Source: Sphingomonas aerophila (lineage in GTDB: Bacteria; Pseudomonadota; Alphaproteobacteria; Sphingomonadales; Sphingomonadaceae). Taken from it: a stretch of 64,000 nucleotides of DNA. The translations under genes were made by a program, and so were the position numbers. Shown here piece after piece: positions 18,170-29,386 of this stretch (its first letter is position 1; each line of letters starts with the position of its first letter). Below the pieces are notes generated by a model. The model saw only the letters and a program-made list of their open reading frames with translations. It made no database searches and was not told where the DNA came from. Where the stretch lies: NCBI RefSeq assembly GCF_014199305.1, contig NZ_JACIJK010000001.1, positions 124,001 to 188,000 on the forward strand, read 5' to 3'.

Positions 18170-19546
18170 TTACAGCAGCGTCGGCTGCTCGGGCTTGCCA
18201 GAAAGATAAGCGCGCGACCTGCCCCGCTCAACCGCGACGTCCACCGTCTCGCCCCCGCGGAAATGCAGCCGCAGCGCACCCGCCGCGCGCGCCGCCGCCG
18301 CGTCCGTGACCGTGTCACCGCTGCCTCGCGCTTCGACCCGGGCATAGCCGCGCTCCAGGGTGCGGTCGGGGTTGAGCGACTCCACCAGCCGCCAGACATC
18401 GGCCAGCCGTGCCCGTGCCGCCTCCACCCGCCGCCCCAGCACCGCCGGGCGCAACGCCCCGCCCTGCCGGTCGAGCAGCCCGCGCGCGGTGGCCACCCGC
18501 CGCTCCAGCCCTCGGTCCAGCCGCGCGCCAAGGTCGTCCGCCTTTTGCCGCTGACCACCCAGCAACTGGTCGCGCTTGGGCAGCAGCCGCGCCGCCGCCG
18601 CCAGCTTTTCGCCCCCACGCTGGTGATAGCGCCGCGCGCAGCGTTCGGTGCGCGTCCGATAGCTTTCGATCGTCAGTCGCAGGTCCGCCAACACCGGCAC
18701 CGCCAGCTCCGCCGCGGCGGTCGGGGTCGGCGCGCGCAGGTCGGCGGCAAAGTCGGACAGGCTGGTGTCCGTCTCGTGCCCGACTGCGGAGATGATGGAA
18801 ATGCGGCACTCGGCCACCGCGCGCACAACCGCTTCTTCGTTGAAGGCCCACAGGTCCTCGATCGACCCACCGCCCCGCGCCACGATCACCAGGTCGGGCC
18901 GCGGCACCGGCCCGTCCGCCGGCAGCGCGTCAAAGCCGCGCACCGCCGCCGCGATCTCCGCCGCCGCGCCCGCGCCCTGCACCTTGACCGGCCACACCAC
19001 GACATGGGTCGGGCAGCGATCCTCCAGCCGGTGAAGAATGTCGCGAATCACCGCGCCGGTGGGGGACGTCACCACCCCGATCACCCTGGGCATGAACGGC
19101 AGCGGCTTCTTGGCAGAGGCTGCGAACAGGCCCTCGCCGGCCAGCTTCGCCTTCAGCTTTTCCAGCAGCGCCATCAGCGCGCCCGCGCCGGCCAGCTCCA
19201 TGCGCTCGATCACGACCTGGTATTTCGACCGGCCGGGATAGGTGGTCAGCCGCCCGGTTGCGATCACCTCCACGCCGTCCTGCGGCTGGAACGGCAGCGC
19301 CAGCGCCTGCCCCTTCCACATCACGCCATCGATGACGGCGCCTTCGTCCTTGAGGCACAGATAGACATGGCCGGAGGTCGCGCGCTTGTAGCCGGAAATC
19401 TCGCCGCGCAGGCGCACATGGCCGAACTCGCCCTCCACCACGCGCTTCAATCGGCCGGCGAGTTCGCTGACGGACACGGCTAGCGCGTTGTCGCCCGGCA
19501 CAGCCTCGGCTACGAGCCGTCCGGTTTCGGGAAAGGGGTCCGCCAT
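18170..19546 (-). CDS. xseA: exodeoxyribonuclease VII large subunit
   Basis: A 458-residue large subunit of exonuclease VII, which degrades single-stranded DNA to oligonucleotides. The N-terminal OB fold runs about 15-110 ([23 protein letters not shown]). The catalytic domain contains [14 protein letters not shown] at about 150, [21 protein letters not shown] at about 230-250 and [28 protein letters not shown] at about 265-292. A long helical arm and C-terminal repeat follow. The start ATG at 19546 overlaps, on the opposite strand, the ATG of purD. No xseB is seen nearby. Confidence 0.96.
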   Translation of the reverse strand: MADPFPETGRLVAEAVPGDNALAVSVSELAGRLKRVVEGEFGHVRLRGEISGYKRATSGHVYLCLKDEGAVIDGVMWKGQALALPFQPQDGVEVIATGRLTTYPGRSKYQVVIERMELAGAGALMALLEKLKAKLAGEGLFAASAKKPLPFMPRVIGVVTSPTGAVIRDILHRLEDRCPTHVVVWPVKVQGAGAAAEIAAAVRGFDALPADGPVPRPDLVIVARGGGSIEDLWAFNEEAVVRAVAECRISIISAVGHETDTSLSDFAADLRAPTPTAAAELAVPVLADLRLTIESYRTRTERCARRYHQRGGEKLAAAARLLPKRDQLLGGQRQKADDLGARLDRGLERRVATARGLLDRQGGALRPAVLGRRVEAARARLADVWRLVESLNPDRTLERGYARVEARGSGDTVTDAAAARAAGALRLHFRGGETVDVAVERGRSRAYLSGKPEQPTLL

Positions 19547-20816
19547 GAACGTCCTGCTGATCGGGTCGGGAGGTCGCGAACACGCACTTGCCTGGCGGCT
19601 CGCACAGTCGCCTGGGCTCGATACGCTCTTCGCCGCGCCCGGCAACCCCGGCATCGCGGAGCATGCGACGCTCGTCGCCCTGGACCCAGCCGATCACGCC
19701 GCCGTGCTGCGCTTCGTCAACGACCAGCAAATCGGTCTCGTCATCATCGGCCCCGAAGCACCGCTGGTCGCCGGGCTTGGCGATGATCTGCGCGCCGCGG
19801 GCGTGCCCGTCTTCGGCCCAAGCAGGCAGGCCGCGCAGCTTGAAGGGTCAAAGGGCTTCACCAAGGACCTGTGCGCGCGCGCCAACATCCCCACCGCCGG
19901 CTATCGCCGCGTGTCGTCGCGCGATGAAGCCGCGCTGGCGCTCGACCGCAGTTTTGGCCTGCCTGTCGTGATCAAGGCCGATGGCCTCGCCGCCGGCAAG
20001 GGCGTGACCGTCGCCGCCGCCCGCGCCGAAGCGGATGCGGCGCTGGACGTCATCTTTGCCGATGCGGGCGCGCAGGCGGTGATCGAGGAGTTCCTGCCGG
20101 GCGAGGAGGTCAGCCTGTTCGTGCTGACCGACGGCGAAACCCTGCTCCCTTTCGGCACCGCACAAGATCACAAGCGCGTGGGCGAGGGCGATGTTGGCCC
20201 CAATACCGGCGGCATGGGCGCCTACAGTCCCGCCCGCGTCCTCACCCCCGCGCTGGAGGCGCAGGCCCTTCGCGAGATCGTCGAGCCGACCGTCCGCACC
20301 CTGCGGGAAGAAGGCACGCCTTTTTCCGGCGTACTTTATGCCGGGCTGATGCTGACCCCGGCCGGGCCGCGCCTGATCGAGTACAATGCCCGGTTCGGCG
20401 ATCCCGAATGCCAGGTGCTGATGGCCCGCTTTACCGGAGACCTGCTCGCGCTGTTGCTGGCGGTCGCCACCGGGCGCCTTGCGGGCGAGCGGGCAAGCTT
20501 TGCGTCCGACACCGCGTTGACGGTGGTGGTCGCGGCAGAAAACTACCCCGGCACGCCCGTCACCGGCAGCCGCATCGGCGGCATAGGGGCAGTTGAGGCA
20601 GCCGGGGCGCGCGTGTTCCACGCTGGCACCCGTGAACAGGACGGCGACCTCGTCACCGCCGGCGGACGGGTGCTCGCGGTCACCGCAACCGGCACCGACA
20701 CCGCCGCCGCCCAGGCCCGGGCCTATGCCGCCCTTGGGCATCTTACCGTAGATCATGCCTTTTTTCGCCGCGACATAGGATGGCGGGATGTGGCGCGGTC
20801 GGGCGAGCCGGGCTAA
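19545..20816 (+). CDS. purD: phosphoribosylamine-glycine ligase
   Basis: A 423-residue ATP-grasp enzyme that joins glycine to phosphoribosylamine to form GAR, the second step of purine synthesis. The N-terminus [17 protein letters not shown] is diagnostic. The ATP-grasp core shows [18 protein letters not shown] at about 142-160, [11 protein letters not shown] at about 185, [12 protein letters not shown] at about 222 and [12 protein letters not shown] at about 280-292. The start has AAAGGGG six bases upstream. It begins within the same four bases (CATG) as the divergent xseA. It is followed nine bases later by the helix-hairpin-helix gene. Confidence 0.97.
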   Translation: MNVLLIGSGGREHALAWRLAQSPGLDTLFAAPGNPGIAEHATLVALDPADHAAVLRFVNDQQIGLVIIGPEAPLVAGLGDDLRAAGVPVFGPSRQAAQLEGSKGFTKDLCARANIPTAGYRRVSSRDEAALALDRSFGLPVVIKADGLAAGKGVTVAAARAEADAALDVIFADAGAQAVIEEFLPGEEVSLFVLTDGETLLPFGTAQDHKRVGEGDVGPNTGGMGAYSPARVLTPALEAQALREIVEPTVRTLREEGTPFSGVLYAGLMLTPAGPRLIEYNARFGDPECQVLMARFTGDLLALLLAVATGRLAGERASFASDTALTVVVAAENYPGTPVTGSRIGGIGAVEAAGARVFHAGTREQDGDLVTAGGRVLAVTATGTDTAAAQARAYAALGHLTVDHAFFRRDIGWRDVARSGEPG

Positions 20817-20825
20817 GGTTCACGC

Positions 20826-21569
20826 ATGAACCAGGCCGCGATCTCCGACCCGACGCATTCGATACGCGCCGCGCTGACCTTTGGCACGGTGACAGCGGTG
20901 CACCTGATCCTCGTCGCCCTGTTCGCATTACTGGTGCTCGCCGCGCTGATCTACGGCATCAGGAGCAAGCGCCGCCGCCTTGCAGCCGAGCAAACGTTGC
21001 GCGACCATGCGGAACAGGCCGGTGTTCCCGTCATCACCGTTTCCCCCGACGAGCCGAGCCTCCCCGCCGATCGCGACGCCTCTCAGATAGGTGCCGCCCC
21101 GTCCGACCAGCGCCCGGCACCACGCCTGGTTGCCCATCGCGACACCTCCGTCCCGGCGCCCGACCACCTCCCGCCAGAAGCGCAAGAGGAGCAGGCGCCA
21201 CGCCCCTTCGCTGACGAGCCGATCGCCGCTGCCGCACCGATGGAGGCAAGCCCCGCGACGGAGGCAGCTTCCGCGCCCACGCCCGCCGCGGACCCCAGCC
21301 CCCCTCCCGTCGCTCCTTCTGCGGGTCCGGCCGATGGGCCCGTCACCCAGCTCAAGGGGCTGGGCCCCAAGGTCGCCGCCCGCCTGGCCGAGCTTGGCAT
21401 CACCACCGTTGGCCAGATCGCCGCCTTGAGCGATGATGAAGCGGAGCGGCTCGACGCCGACCTCGGGGCCTTTCGTGGCCGCATGGGCCGTGACCGCTGG
21501 ATCGAACAATCCCGTTTCCTCGCGGCGGGCGATCGCGCGGGGTTCGAGTCGGTGTTCGGGAAGCTCTGA
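20826..21569 (+). CDS. membrane-anchored protein with C-terminal helix-hairpin-helix domain
   Basis: A 247-residue protein with three parts: a single transmembrane helix at about 24-44 followed by a basic RSKRRR stop-transfer signal, a long Pro/Ala/Glu-rich linker at about 90-170, and a C-terminal helix-hairpin-helix-like domain from residue 172 (VTQLKGLGPKVAARLAELGITTVGQIAALS) followed by a helical tail with DADLGAFRGRMGRDRWIEQSR. Similar C-terminal modules occur in DUF4332-type proteins and in extended NADH dehydrogenase subunit E or L21-like proteins. A DNA- or protein-binding role is possible but not shown. AAGG precedes the ATG. It is probably co-transcribed with purD. Confidence 0.85.
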   Translation: MNQAAISDPTHSIRAALTFGTVTAVHLILVALFALLVLAALIYGIRSKRRRLAAEQTLRDHAEQAGVPVITVSPDEPSLPADRDASQIGAAPSDQRPAPRLVAHRDTSVPAPDHLPPEAQEEQAPRPFADEPIAAAAPMEASPATEAASAPTPAADPSPPPVAPSAGPADGPVTQLKGLGPKVAARLAELGITTVGQIAALSDDEAERLDADLGAFRGRMGRDRWIEQSRFLAAGDRAGFESVFGKL

Positions 21570-21599
21570 CGCGCCTCGTCCCGTTCGCCGGACCGCCGA

Positions 21600-22535
21600 T
21601 CAGCCGGCGACCTTGGCCCAGGCAGCAACCTCATCCGCATAGCGCCGGGTCACGACCAGGTCGCTCGCCCGCCCCGCGTCGGCGTCGACCTCGACTGACC
21701 CTCCCCATTCCCAGGTCGCATTACCCGACAGGCTGACGATCGCGTCCTCGCCAGCACGCGCCCGCACCAGCCCGCCTGCGTTGAGCACGGTGATGTCGGC
21801 GTCCCACGCGACACGCCCGGTCAGCCCCGCGGCATAGGTCGATGCCGCCATCGCACTGCCGCAGCTATTGGTCAGCCCAACGCCTCGCTCGAACGTCCGC
21901 ACAAAGATCGTCTCGGGCCCGCGCACCTCAACGAACGACACATTGGCGCGATTGGGCAACCAGGACGGCGCGGCCTCGCAAACCTCCCCCAGCCGGACCA
22001 GCTCAGCCTCGTCCACCCGGTCGACAAAGCTGACGAGGTGCGGATTGGGGATTGCTACCGCGGTGAAGCGGCGCTCCCCATCCAGCGGCGGCACCGGCGC
22101 GTCCACGATCCGGCCTGCGCCCGCATCCATTGGCCACGTCGCGACAGTCAGGGTAGCCGGCCCGGCCGTCTCGCGCACCGTCCACACGCCCGGTGCGATC
22201 TCCACGTCGCGCACCGCATCCACGCTCGACGTCTTCAGCCGCACCCGGGCCCGGTCGATCCCCAGCGCCTCAAAACCTGCCCGCGCCACGCAGCGCAGGC
22301 CATTGAGGCAGGTTTCCGCCTCCGACCCGTCCGAATTGAACATGCGCATCCCGAACGCGTGCGAGTCGTCCCCATTGGTCAGCAGCAGCAAACCATCGCC
22401 CCCGACCGGTCCCGCCCGATCCGCCAGCGCCCGCGCCACGCCTGCCCACTGCTCATCACGAAGCGACAGCGCCCGCGCGTCGATCAGGGGAAAGTCGTTG
22501 CCCGATCCGTGGCAGTGGATGATCTCGAAGCGCAT
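21600..22535 (-). CDS. DapF-family epimerase-like protein with variant motifs
   Basis: A 311-residue protein with the two-domain diaminopimelate epimerase fold. The N-terminal GSGNDFPLIDAR, the GGDGLLLL strand and both active-site cysteines are visible: C76 in AETCLNGLRC and C225 in LTNSCGSAM. In canonical DapF these read roughly CGNGxRC and ACGTGA or ACGSGA, so the residue after the first cysteine is Leu instead of Gly and the second loop is also different. The fold and cysteine pair indicate a cofactor-independent racemase or epimerase; the substrate may not be meso-diaminopimelate. It is 47 bases downstream of a DUF6456 gene on the same strand. Whether a canonical dapF exists elsewhere cannot be told from this window. 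Confidence 0.85.
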   Translation of the reverse strand: MRFEIIHCHGSGNDFPLIDARALSLRDEQWAGVARALADRAGPVGGDGLLLLTNGDDSHAFGMRMFNSDGSEAETCLNGLRCVARAGFEALGIDRARVRLKTSSVDAVRDVEIAPGVWTVRETAGPATLTVATWPMDAGAGRIVDAPVPPLDGERRFTAVAIPNPHLVSFVDRVDEAELVRLGEVCEAAPSWLPNRANVSFVEVRGPETIFVRTFERGVGLTNSCGSAMAASTYAAGLTGRVAWDADITVLNAGGLVRARAGEDAIVSLSGNATWEWGGSVEVDADAGRASDLVVTRRYADEVAAWAKVAG

Positions 22536-22582
22536 CAAAGGTCCGTTCAAAGAAGGTAGAAGAGCGTTCCTGTCCGGCCGCG

Positions 22583-23047
22583 CTAGTGCAGCCCATAATG
22601 GGATGCCACCCGGTCCAGCGCCAGCGTCAGCACCACCCGCCCAGCTCGCGCCGGCCAGCCCAAGCCTTTCTCCGCCATCGGCAGGCCCTCGCCCGCGCCC
22701 ACGACGCGCCACAGCACATCGGCCAGCCCCGGGCCCGCCGCCCCGATCGCCGCATCGAATCGGCGCTTGGCCGAAACCTGCGCCGTCGTCGGGTCGAGCC
22801 GGTCGCCACCGCCGCCATCCACCCGCGCCCCCTCCCACCGCATCGTGACGCGCGGGCCGAGCGACGCGGTTTCATAGTCGGCGCGCAGCCGTTCGCCCGC
22901 CTCGAACTGGCGCGGCGTCACCAGTCCGCGCGACATCAGCCATCCCAGCGGCGATTCCGCGACGTTGACTGCCACGCGCCGCCCACCCATCCGCGCCGCA
23001 CCGCTCGCGCCTCGCGCGTCCATCACCCGCTCCACCAGTTCCTGCAT
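22583..23047 (-). CDS. DUF6456 domain-containing protein
   Basis: A 154-residue protein whose order matches the alphaproteobacterial DUF6456 family: an N-terminal SPLGWLMSRGLVTPRQFEAGERLRADYE-type helix bundle (segments PLGWLMSR at 33-40 and FEAGERLRADYE at 48-59), then a helical C-terminal half with DVLWRVVGAGEGLPMAEKG and RVVLTLALDRVASHYG. The C-terminal part looks like a helix-turn-helix as found in this family. Function is unestablished. GGAGG lies upstream of the ATG. It is followed by the DapF-like gene. Confidence 0.82.
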   Translation of the reverse strand: MQELVERVMDARGASGAARMGGRRVAVNVAESPLGWLMSRGLVTPRQFEAGERLRADYETASLGPRVTMRWEGARVDGGGGDRLDPTTAQVSAKRRFDAAIGAAGPGLADVLWRVVGAGEGLPMAEKGLGWPARAGRVVLTLALDRVASHYGLH

Positions 23048-23140
23048 CGCCGCCTCCGCCTTTCGAGTCGCACGGGGCTTGCCACGACCGCCCAGCTGTA
23101 GGACAGAGGTTTTTACCAGATCGGTTCACGGGAGCCCTCC

Positions 23141-23704
23141 ATGATCACCGCCATCCGCGACGTCCGCCGCGCCAGGAACATGACGCTCGAAGAGGTCGCG
23201 CGCGCCTGTGTGCCGCCCACCACGGCCCAGACCATCGGCCGGTTGGAAATGGGTACGCGAACCGTGTCGGTTGGCTGGCTTAACCGTATCGCCGCCGCGC
23301 TAGGCGTCACCGCCGCGGATCTGGTGAAGCTGCCGGTACGCACCGAGCTCCCCGTCGCGGCGAACCTCGACACCAACGGCGCCACCGCGCCGCGCCACGC
23401 GGCCAGCATCACCCCGCCTTTGCCGGCAGAGGGCGGCGTCGCGGTCGCGGTAACCGGCAGCGTGGGGGATTATCGCGCCGGCGATGCGATCTGGTGTGAA
23501 ACGCTGGCCCCGGCCGATTGGGGCCGCGCGACCAACCGCGACGTGCTGGTGCCCCGTCCCGGCGGTCGCTTCCTGTTCGGCCGCCTGATCGGGCGCGAAA
23601 CGGGCAAGCTCCACCTCCTGCCCCCAGGGCCCGGCAGTCGCCAGCAGGTGGTCAGCGACCCGCCCTGGCTCGCCCGCGCCGTGCGGCTGGTGCGGGAACT
23701 CTAG
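23141..23704 (+). CDS. XRE-type regulator with S24/LexA-like C-terminal domain
   Basis: A 187-residue protein. The N-terminal helix-turn-helix of the XRE/Cro type spans about 1-65 (RDVRRARNMTLEEVARA, TIGRLEMGTRTVSVGWLNRIAAALGV, DLVKL). The C-terminal half, from about 90, resembles the S24 signal-peptidase or LexA-like fold (VAVTGSVGDYRAGDAIWCE, RDVLVPRPGGRFLFGRLIGRE) without an obvious Ser-Lys catalytic dyad. This architecture is common in transcriptional regulators related to phage repressors. GGGAG lies six bases before the ATG. It is transcribed away from the DUF6456 gene and towards the amidase gene. Confidence 0.85.
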   Translation: MITAIRDVRRARNMTLEEVARACVPPTTAQTIGRLEMGTRTVSVGWLNRIAAALGVTAADLVKLPVRTELPVAANLDTNGATAPRHAASITPPLPAEGGVAVAVTGSVGDYRAGDAIWCETLAPADWGRATNRDVLVPRPGGRFLFGRLIGRETGKLHLLPPGPGSRQQVVSDPPWLARAVRLVREL

Positions 23705-23707
23705 CCC

Positions 23708-24580
23708 TCAGACATCCTGCACCAGCCGCCCGTACAGCTCCGGGCGCCGGTCGCGGAAAAAGCCGAAGGCGGCGCGGTGCCGGCGGACACGGGCCAGGTC
23801 CACCGTCGCGACGATCACCCCTTCTTCTTCCCGGTCCAGCTCGGCCAGGATGTCGCCGCGCTCGTCCGCGATGAAGCTGGTGCCGTAAAAGGTCTGCCCA
23901 TGTTCCGTGCCGACGCGGTTCGCCGCGATGATCGGCACGACGTTGGACACGGCATGACCTACCATCGCCCGCCGCCACAGCCGTGCAGTGTCCAGGCTGG
24001 TGTCGTGCGGCTCGGACCCGATCGCGGTCGGATAGAACAACAGCTCCGCCCCCATCAGCATCATCGCCCGCGCGGTTTCCGGGTACCACTGGTCCCAGCA
24101 AACCCCCACGCCCAGCTTCGCCGATGGCGCATCGCGGGGGCCGGGCCACACCTTGAACCCCGTATTGCCGGGGCGGAAATAGAACTTCTCTTCGTAGCCG
24201 GGGCCATCGGGGATGTGGCTCTTGCGATACACGCCCTGAACCTCACCATCGGGGCCGATCATCGCAAGGCTGTTGTAGTAATGCGGCCCGTCCGCCTCGA
24301 AGAAGCTGGTCGGGATCGTCACGCCGCGCGCCTCGGCCAGCGCCTGCATCGCCAGCACGGCCTTATGCTCGGTCACGGGCGCCGCATTGGCGAACAGCCC
24401 CTCGTCCTCGACGCGGCAGAAATATTCGCCTTCGAACAGCTCGGGCGGCAGGATCACCTGCGCACCCCTGTCCGCTGCCTCGTGCACCGCAGCCGACACC
24501 TTGGCGATGTTGGCGTCGATGTCAGTTGAAAAGGCAAGCTGGATGGCGGCAACGGTGACGGGAACGGCGGGCGTGGTCAT
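23708..24580 (-). CDS. aguB: N-carbamoylputrescine amidase (nitrilase superfamily)
   Basis: A 290-residue cytoplasmic carbon-nitrogen hydrolase. The nitrilase triad is visible: E47 in PPELFEGEYF, K120 in YRKSHIPDGPGYEEKFYF and C161 in GVCWDQWYPE. The long KSHIPDGPGYEEK block and YPTAIGSEP are characteristic of AguB, which converts N-carbamoylputrescine to putrescine, CO2 and ammonia in polyamine synthesis from arginine. The partner agmatine deiminase (aguA) is not in the window. The ATG at 24580 is chosen over one four codons upstream because it gives the usual N-terminus. The stop is three bases from the stop of the convergent regulator gene. Confidence 0.93.
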   Translation of the reverse strand: MTTPAVPVTVAAIQLAFSTDIDANIAKVSAAVHEAADRGAQVILPPELFEGEYFCRVEDEGLFANAAPVTEHKAVLAMQALAEARGVTIPTSFFEADGPHYYNSLAMIGPDGEVQGVYRKSHIPDGPGYEEKFYFRPGNTGFKVWPGPRDAPSAKLGVGVCWDQWYPETARAMMLMGAELLFYPTAIGSEPHDTSLDTARLWRRAMVGHAVSNVVPIIAANRVGTEHGQTFYGTSFIADERGDILAELDREEEGVIVATVDLARVRRHRAAFGFFRDRRPELYGRLVQDV

Positions 24581-24657
24581 GCGCCGCCACATAGTGACAC
24601 CCGGCCCGGAAGCGAAGGGCGCTTGTTTGGCAGGCTCGGGCAGGGCATCGCGCGCCG

Positions 24658-27655
<2,998 letters not shown>

Positions 27656-27753
27656 CATTGGGGTGAACGGAGCGCCAATCTCCGCTTCAGGTTGCCGGGA
27701 CTAACACCGCACGTGTGGACGGCCAATCGGCCGATGATATGCGGAGAAGTTCC

Positions 27754-27897
27754 ATGCTGACCCAGTGGAAGTCGAGCGTCGCTTGGCAGATCACCAGTGG
27801 CTTTGTGCTCGGCATCGTCGGAATGGTCGCGCTGCAGCCAGCGGACGCGACCCGCACGCTGGTCGGGCACATCGCGCCGCAAGCCGCCGCTCGCTAG
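27754..27897 (+). CDS. small single-pass membrane protein, unknown function
   Basis: A 47-residue protein (MLTQWKSSVAW... to ...APQAAAR) with one hydrophobic segment at about residues 11-28 (WQITSGFVLGIVGMVAL). GGAG lies seven bases before the ATG, the best ribosome site in the vicinity. A longer in-frame reading from 27715 lacks one. It may be a small inner-membrane protein or a secreted peptide with an ADA-type cleavage site near residue 33. No family is recognised. It lies 41 bases before msrA on the same strand. Confidence 0.55.
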   Translation: MLTQWKSSVAWQITSGFVLGIVGMVALQPADATRTLVGHIAPQAAAR

Positions 27898-27938
27898 GGC
27901 CGGCTTGTTGCCGCGCTGACGGCCACCATATCGCTTCC

Positions 27939-28598
27939 ATGCTGAAGACTGTCATTCCCGCTATGTGCGCCGGCCTTGTTGCTGCTGCCGCGTTGATGCC
28001 CGGTATCGCGGGGGCGGAACGTGCCGTGCCCTTGCCGGCCGCCCGGGCCGATGTGGCGCCCGCAGCGGGTCTTCAGACGGCGATTTTCGCTGGTGGCTGC
28101 TTCTGGGGCATGGAAGCCGTGTTCGAGCGAGTGAAGGGTGTGCGCGACGTGGTCAGCGGCTATGCTGGCGGCACGCGCACCACCGCGCAGTACGATCAGG
28201 TTTCGACGGAGACGACCGGCCATGCCGAGGCGATCCGGATCACCTTTGATCCGCGCCAGGTCAGCTATGCGACCCTGCTTCGCGTGTATTTCTCGATCGC
28301 GCACGACCCGACGCTGCTCAATCGCCAGGGCCCGGACCGCGGGCCGAGTTATCGGTCGGCAATTTTTCCGCAAAGCCCGGATCAGGCCCGCGTTGCCCGC
28401 GCTTATATCGCGCAGCTGACGGCCGCGCACGCCTTCGCCAATCCGATCGTGACTCGTCTGGAGAGCGGCGGCTTCTACCCGGCCGAATCCTTCCACCAGA
28501 ACTTCTACGACCGGCACCCGACCCATCCCTACATCGTCAGCTGGGACAAGCCGAAGGTGGCCGCGTTCCGTGCGGCCTATCCCACTCTCGCCCGCTAG
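27939..28598 (+). CDS. msrA: peptide-methionine (S)-S-oxide reductase, exported
   Basis: A 219-residue MsrA that reduces the S-epimer of methionine sulfoxide in proteins. Catalytic C54 lies in FAGGCFWGMEAVFE; GYAGGT, the STETTGHAEAI block and QNFYDRHPTHPYI are all present. Unlike cytoplasmic MsrA it begins with a signal peptide (MLKTVIPAMCAGL to PGIAGA, about 26 residues), so the enzyme should act in the periplasm. No resolving cysteine is seen after the active-site one: the C-terminus KVAAFRAAYPTLAR has none. The longer frame upstream of 27939 is out of context and was not used. It ends three bases from the convergent pdeM. Confidence 0.93.
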   Translation: MLKTVIPAMCAGLVAAAALMPGIAGAERAVPLPAARADVAPAAGLQTAIFAGGCFWGMEAVFERVKGVRDVVSGYAGGTRTTAQYDQVSTETTGHAEAIRITFDPRQVSYATLLRVYFSIAHDPTLLNRQGPDRGPSYRSAIFPQSPDQARVARAYIAQLTAAHAFANPIVTRLESGGFYPAESFHQNFYDRHPTHPYIVSWDKPKVAAFRAAYPTLAR

Positions 28599-28601
28599 GC
28601 G

Positions 28602-29264
28602 TCAGGCGGCGATCGGAAAACGCAGCATTCGGTCCTCGACCGGCACCCAGGCCTGAGCGCCCGCGCCGACCGCGCGCAGAATGGCGGGGTGATCGGGGTC
28701 CAGCCCGCCCGTCAGCGCACCAAAGGCAGGCAGCACCAGCTTGGCCTCGGTCGCCACGAAACAGCGTCGCGCCACCTGCTTGCCCCGGACCGTGACGCGA
28801 AGCTTGGGGTGAAAATGCCCTGACAGTTCCGGGCGGGGCTCATTCGCCTGCGCTTCGTGCCGCAGGATCAGCCCGTCCACGACCGCCTCCTCCACGACCT
28901 CGCCGCCGCATCGGTCCAGGATCACGGGATCGTGATTGCCGGTGATCCACGTCCAGCGCACGCGCGTCGTCATGCCGCGCAGCATCGCTTGCGCCTGCGC
29001 GGGCAGTCGCTCGCACCCTTGCGCGTCGTGAAAGCTGTCGCCCAGACACCATACTTCGCGCGCGCCGGTTGCTTCCAGCGCCTGCTCCAGCTCCGCCAGG
29101 GTAGCCAGAGAATCATAAGGGGGCAGCATCTGGCCCCGGCTGGCGAACCAGCTCGCCTTTTCCAGATGCAGGTCGGCGACCAGCAATGCCCGGCGTGCCG
29201 GCCAGAACAGGCCGCCGCTTGCTAGCGCCATCAGCGCTTGTCCGCCGAACGAAAAGGGAACCAT
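28602..29264 (-). CDS. pdeM: ligase-associated DNA damage response endonuclease PdeM
   Basis: A 220-residue calcineurin-like metallophosphoesterase of the PdeM/MPE type. Metal-binding motifs are in order: LLVADLHLEKASWF (D and H), WCLGDSFHD, WITGNHD and SGHFHPK. This family is a manganese-dependent nuclease or phosphodiesterase encoded with an Lhr-type helicase, an ATP-dependent ligase and a metallo-beta-lactamase-fold exonuclease in many bacteria. All three partner genes are present in this window but 5-18 kb away. The ATG at 29264 gives the family N-terminus; a longer frame to 29396 overlaps the divergent kup leader and was rejected. Confidence 0.92.
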   Translation of the reverse strand: MVPFSFGGQALMALASGGLFWPARRALLVADLHLEKASWFASRGQMLPPYDSLATLAELEQALEATGAREVWCLGDSFHDAQGCERLPAQAQAMLRGMTTRVRWTWITGNHDPVILDRCGGEVVEEAVVDGLILRHEAQANEPRPELSGHFHPKLRVTVRGKQVARRCFVATEAKLVLPAFGALTGGLDPDHPAILRAVGAGAQAWVPVEDRMLRFPIAA

Positions 29265-29386
29265 GATCCCGCCATGCCGCCGCGATCTTGCGAATTCAAG
29301 CACTTGTGCGCTGCAGCGAATCCTTCTTGCGCCGAAACGAAAAGGGCGTAAAGCGCCCCGTCCCTCGCCAAGGTGCCGTTCCGGCC

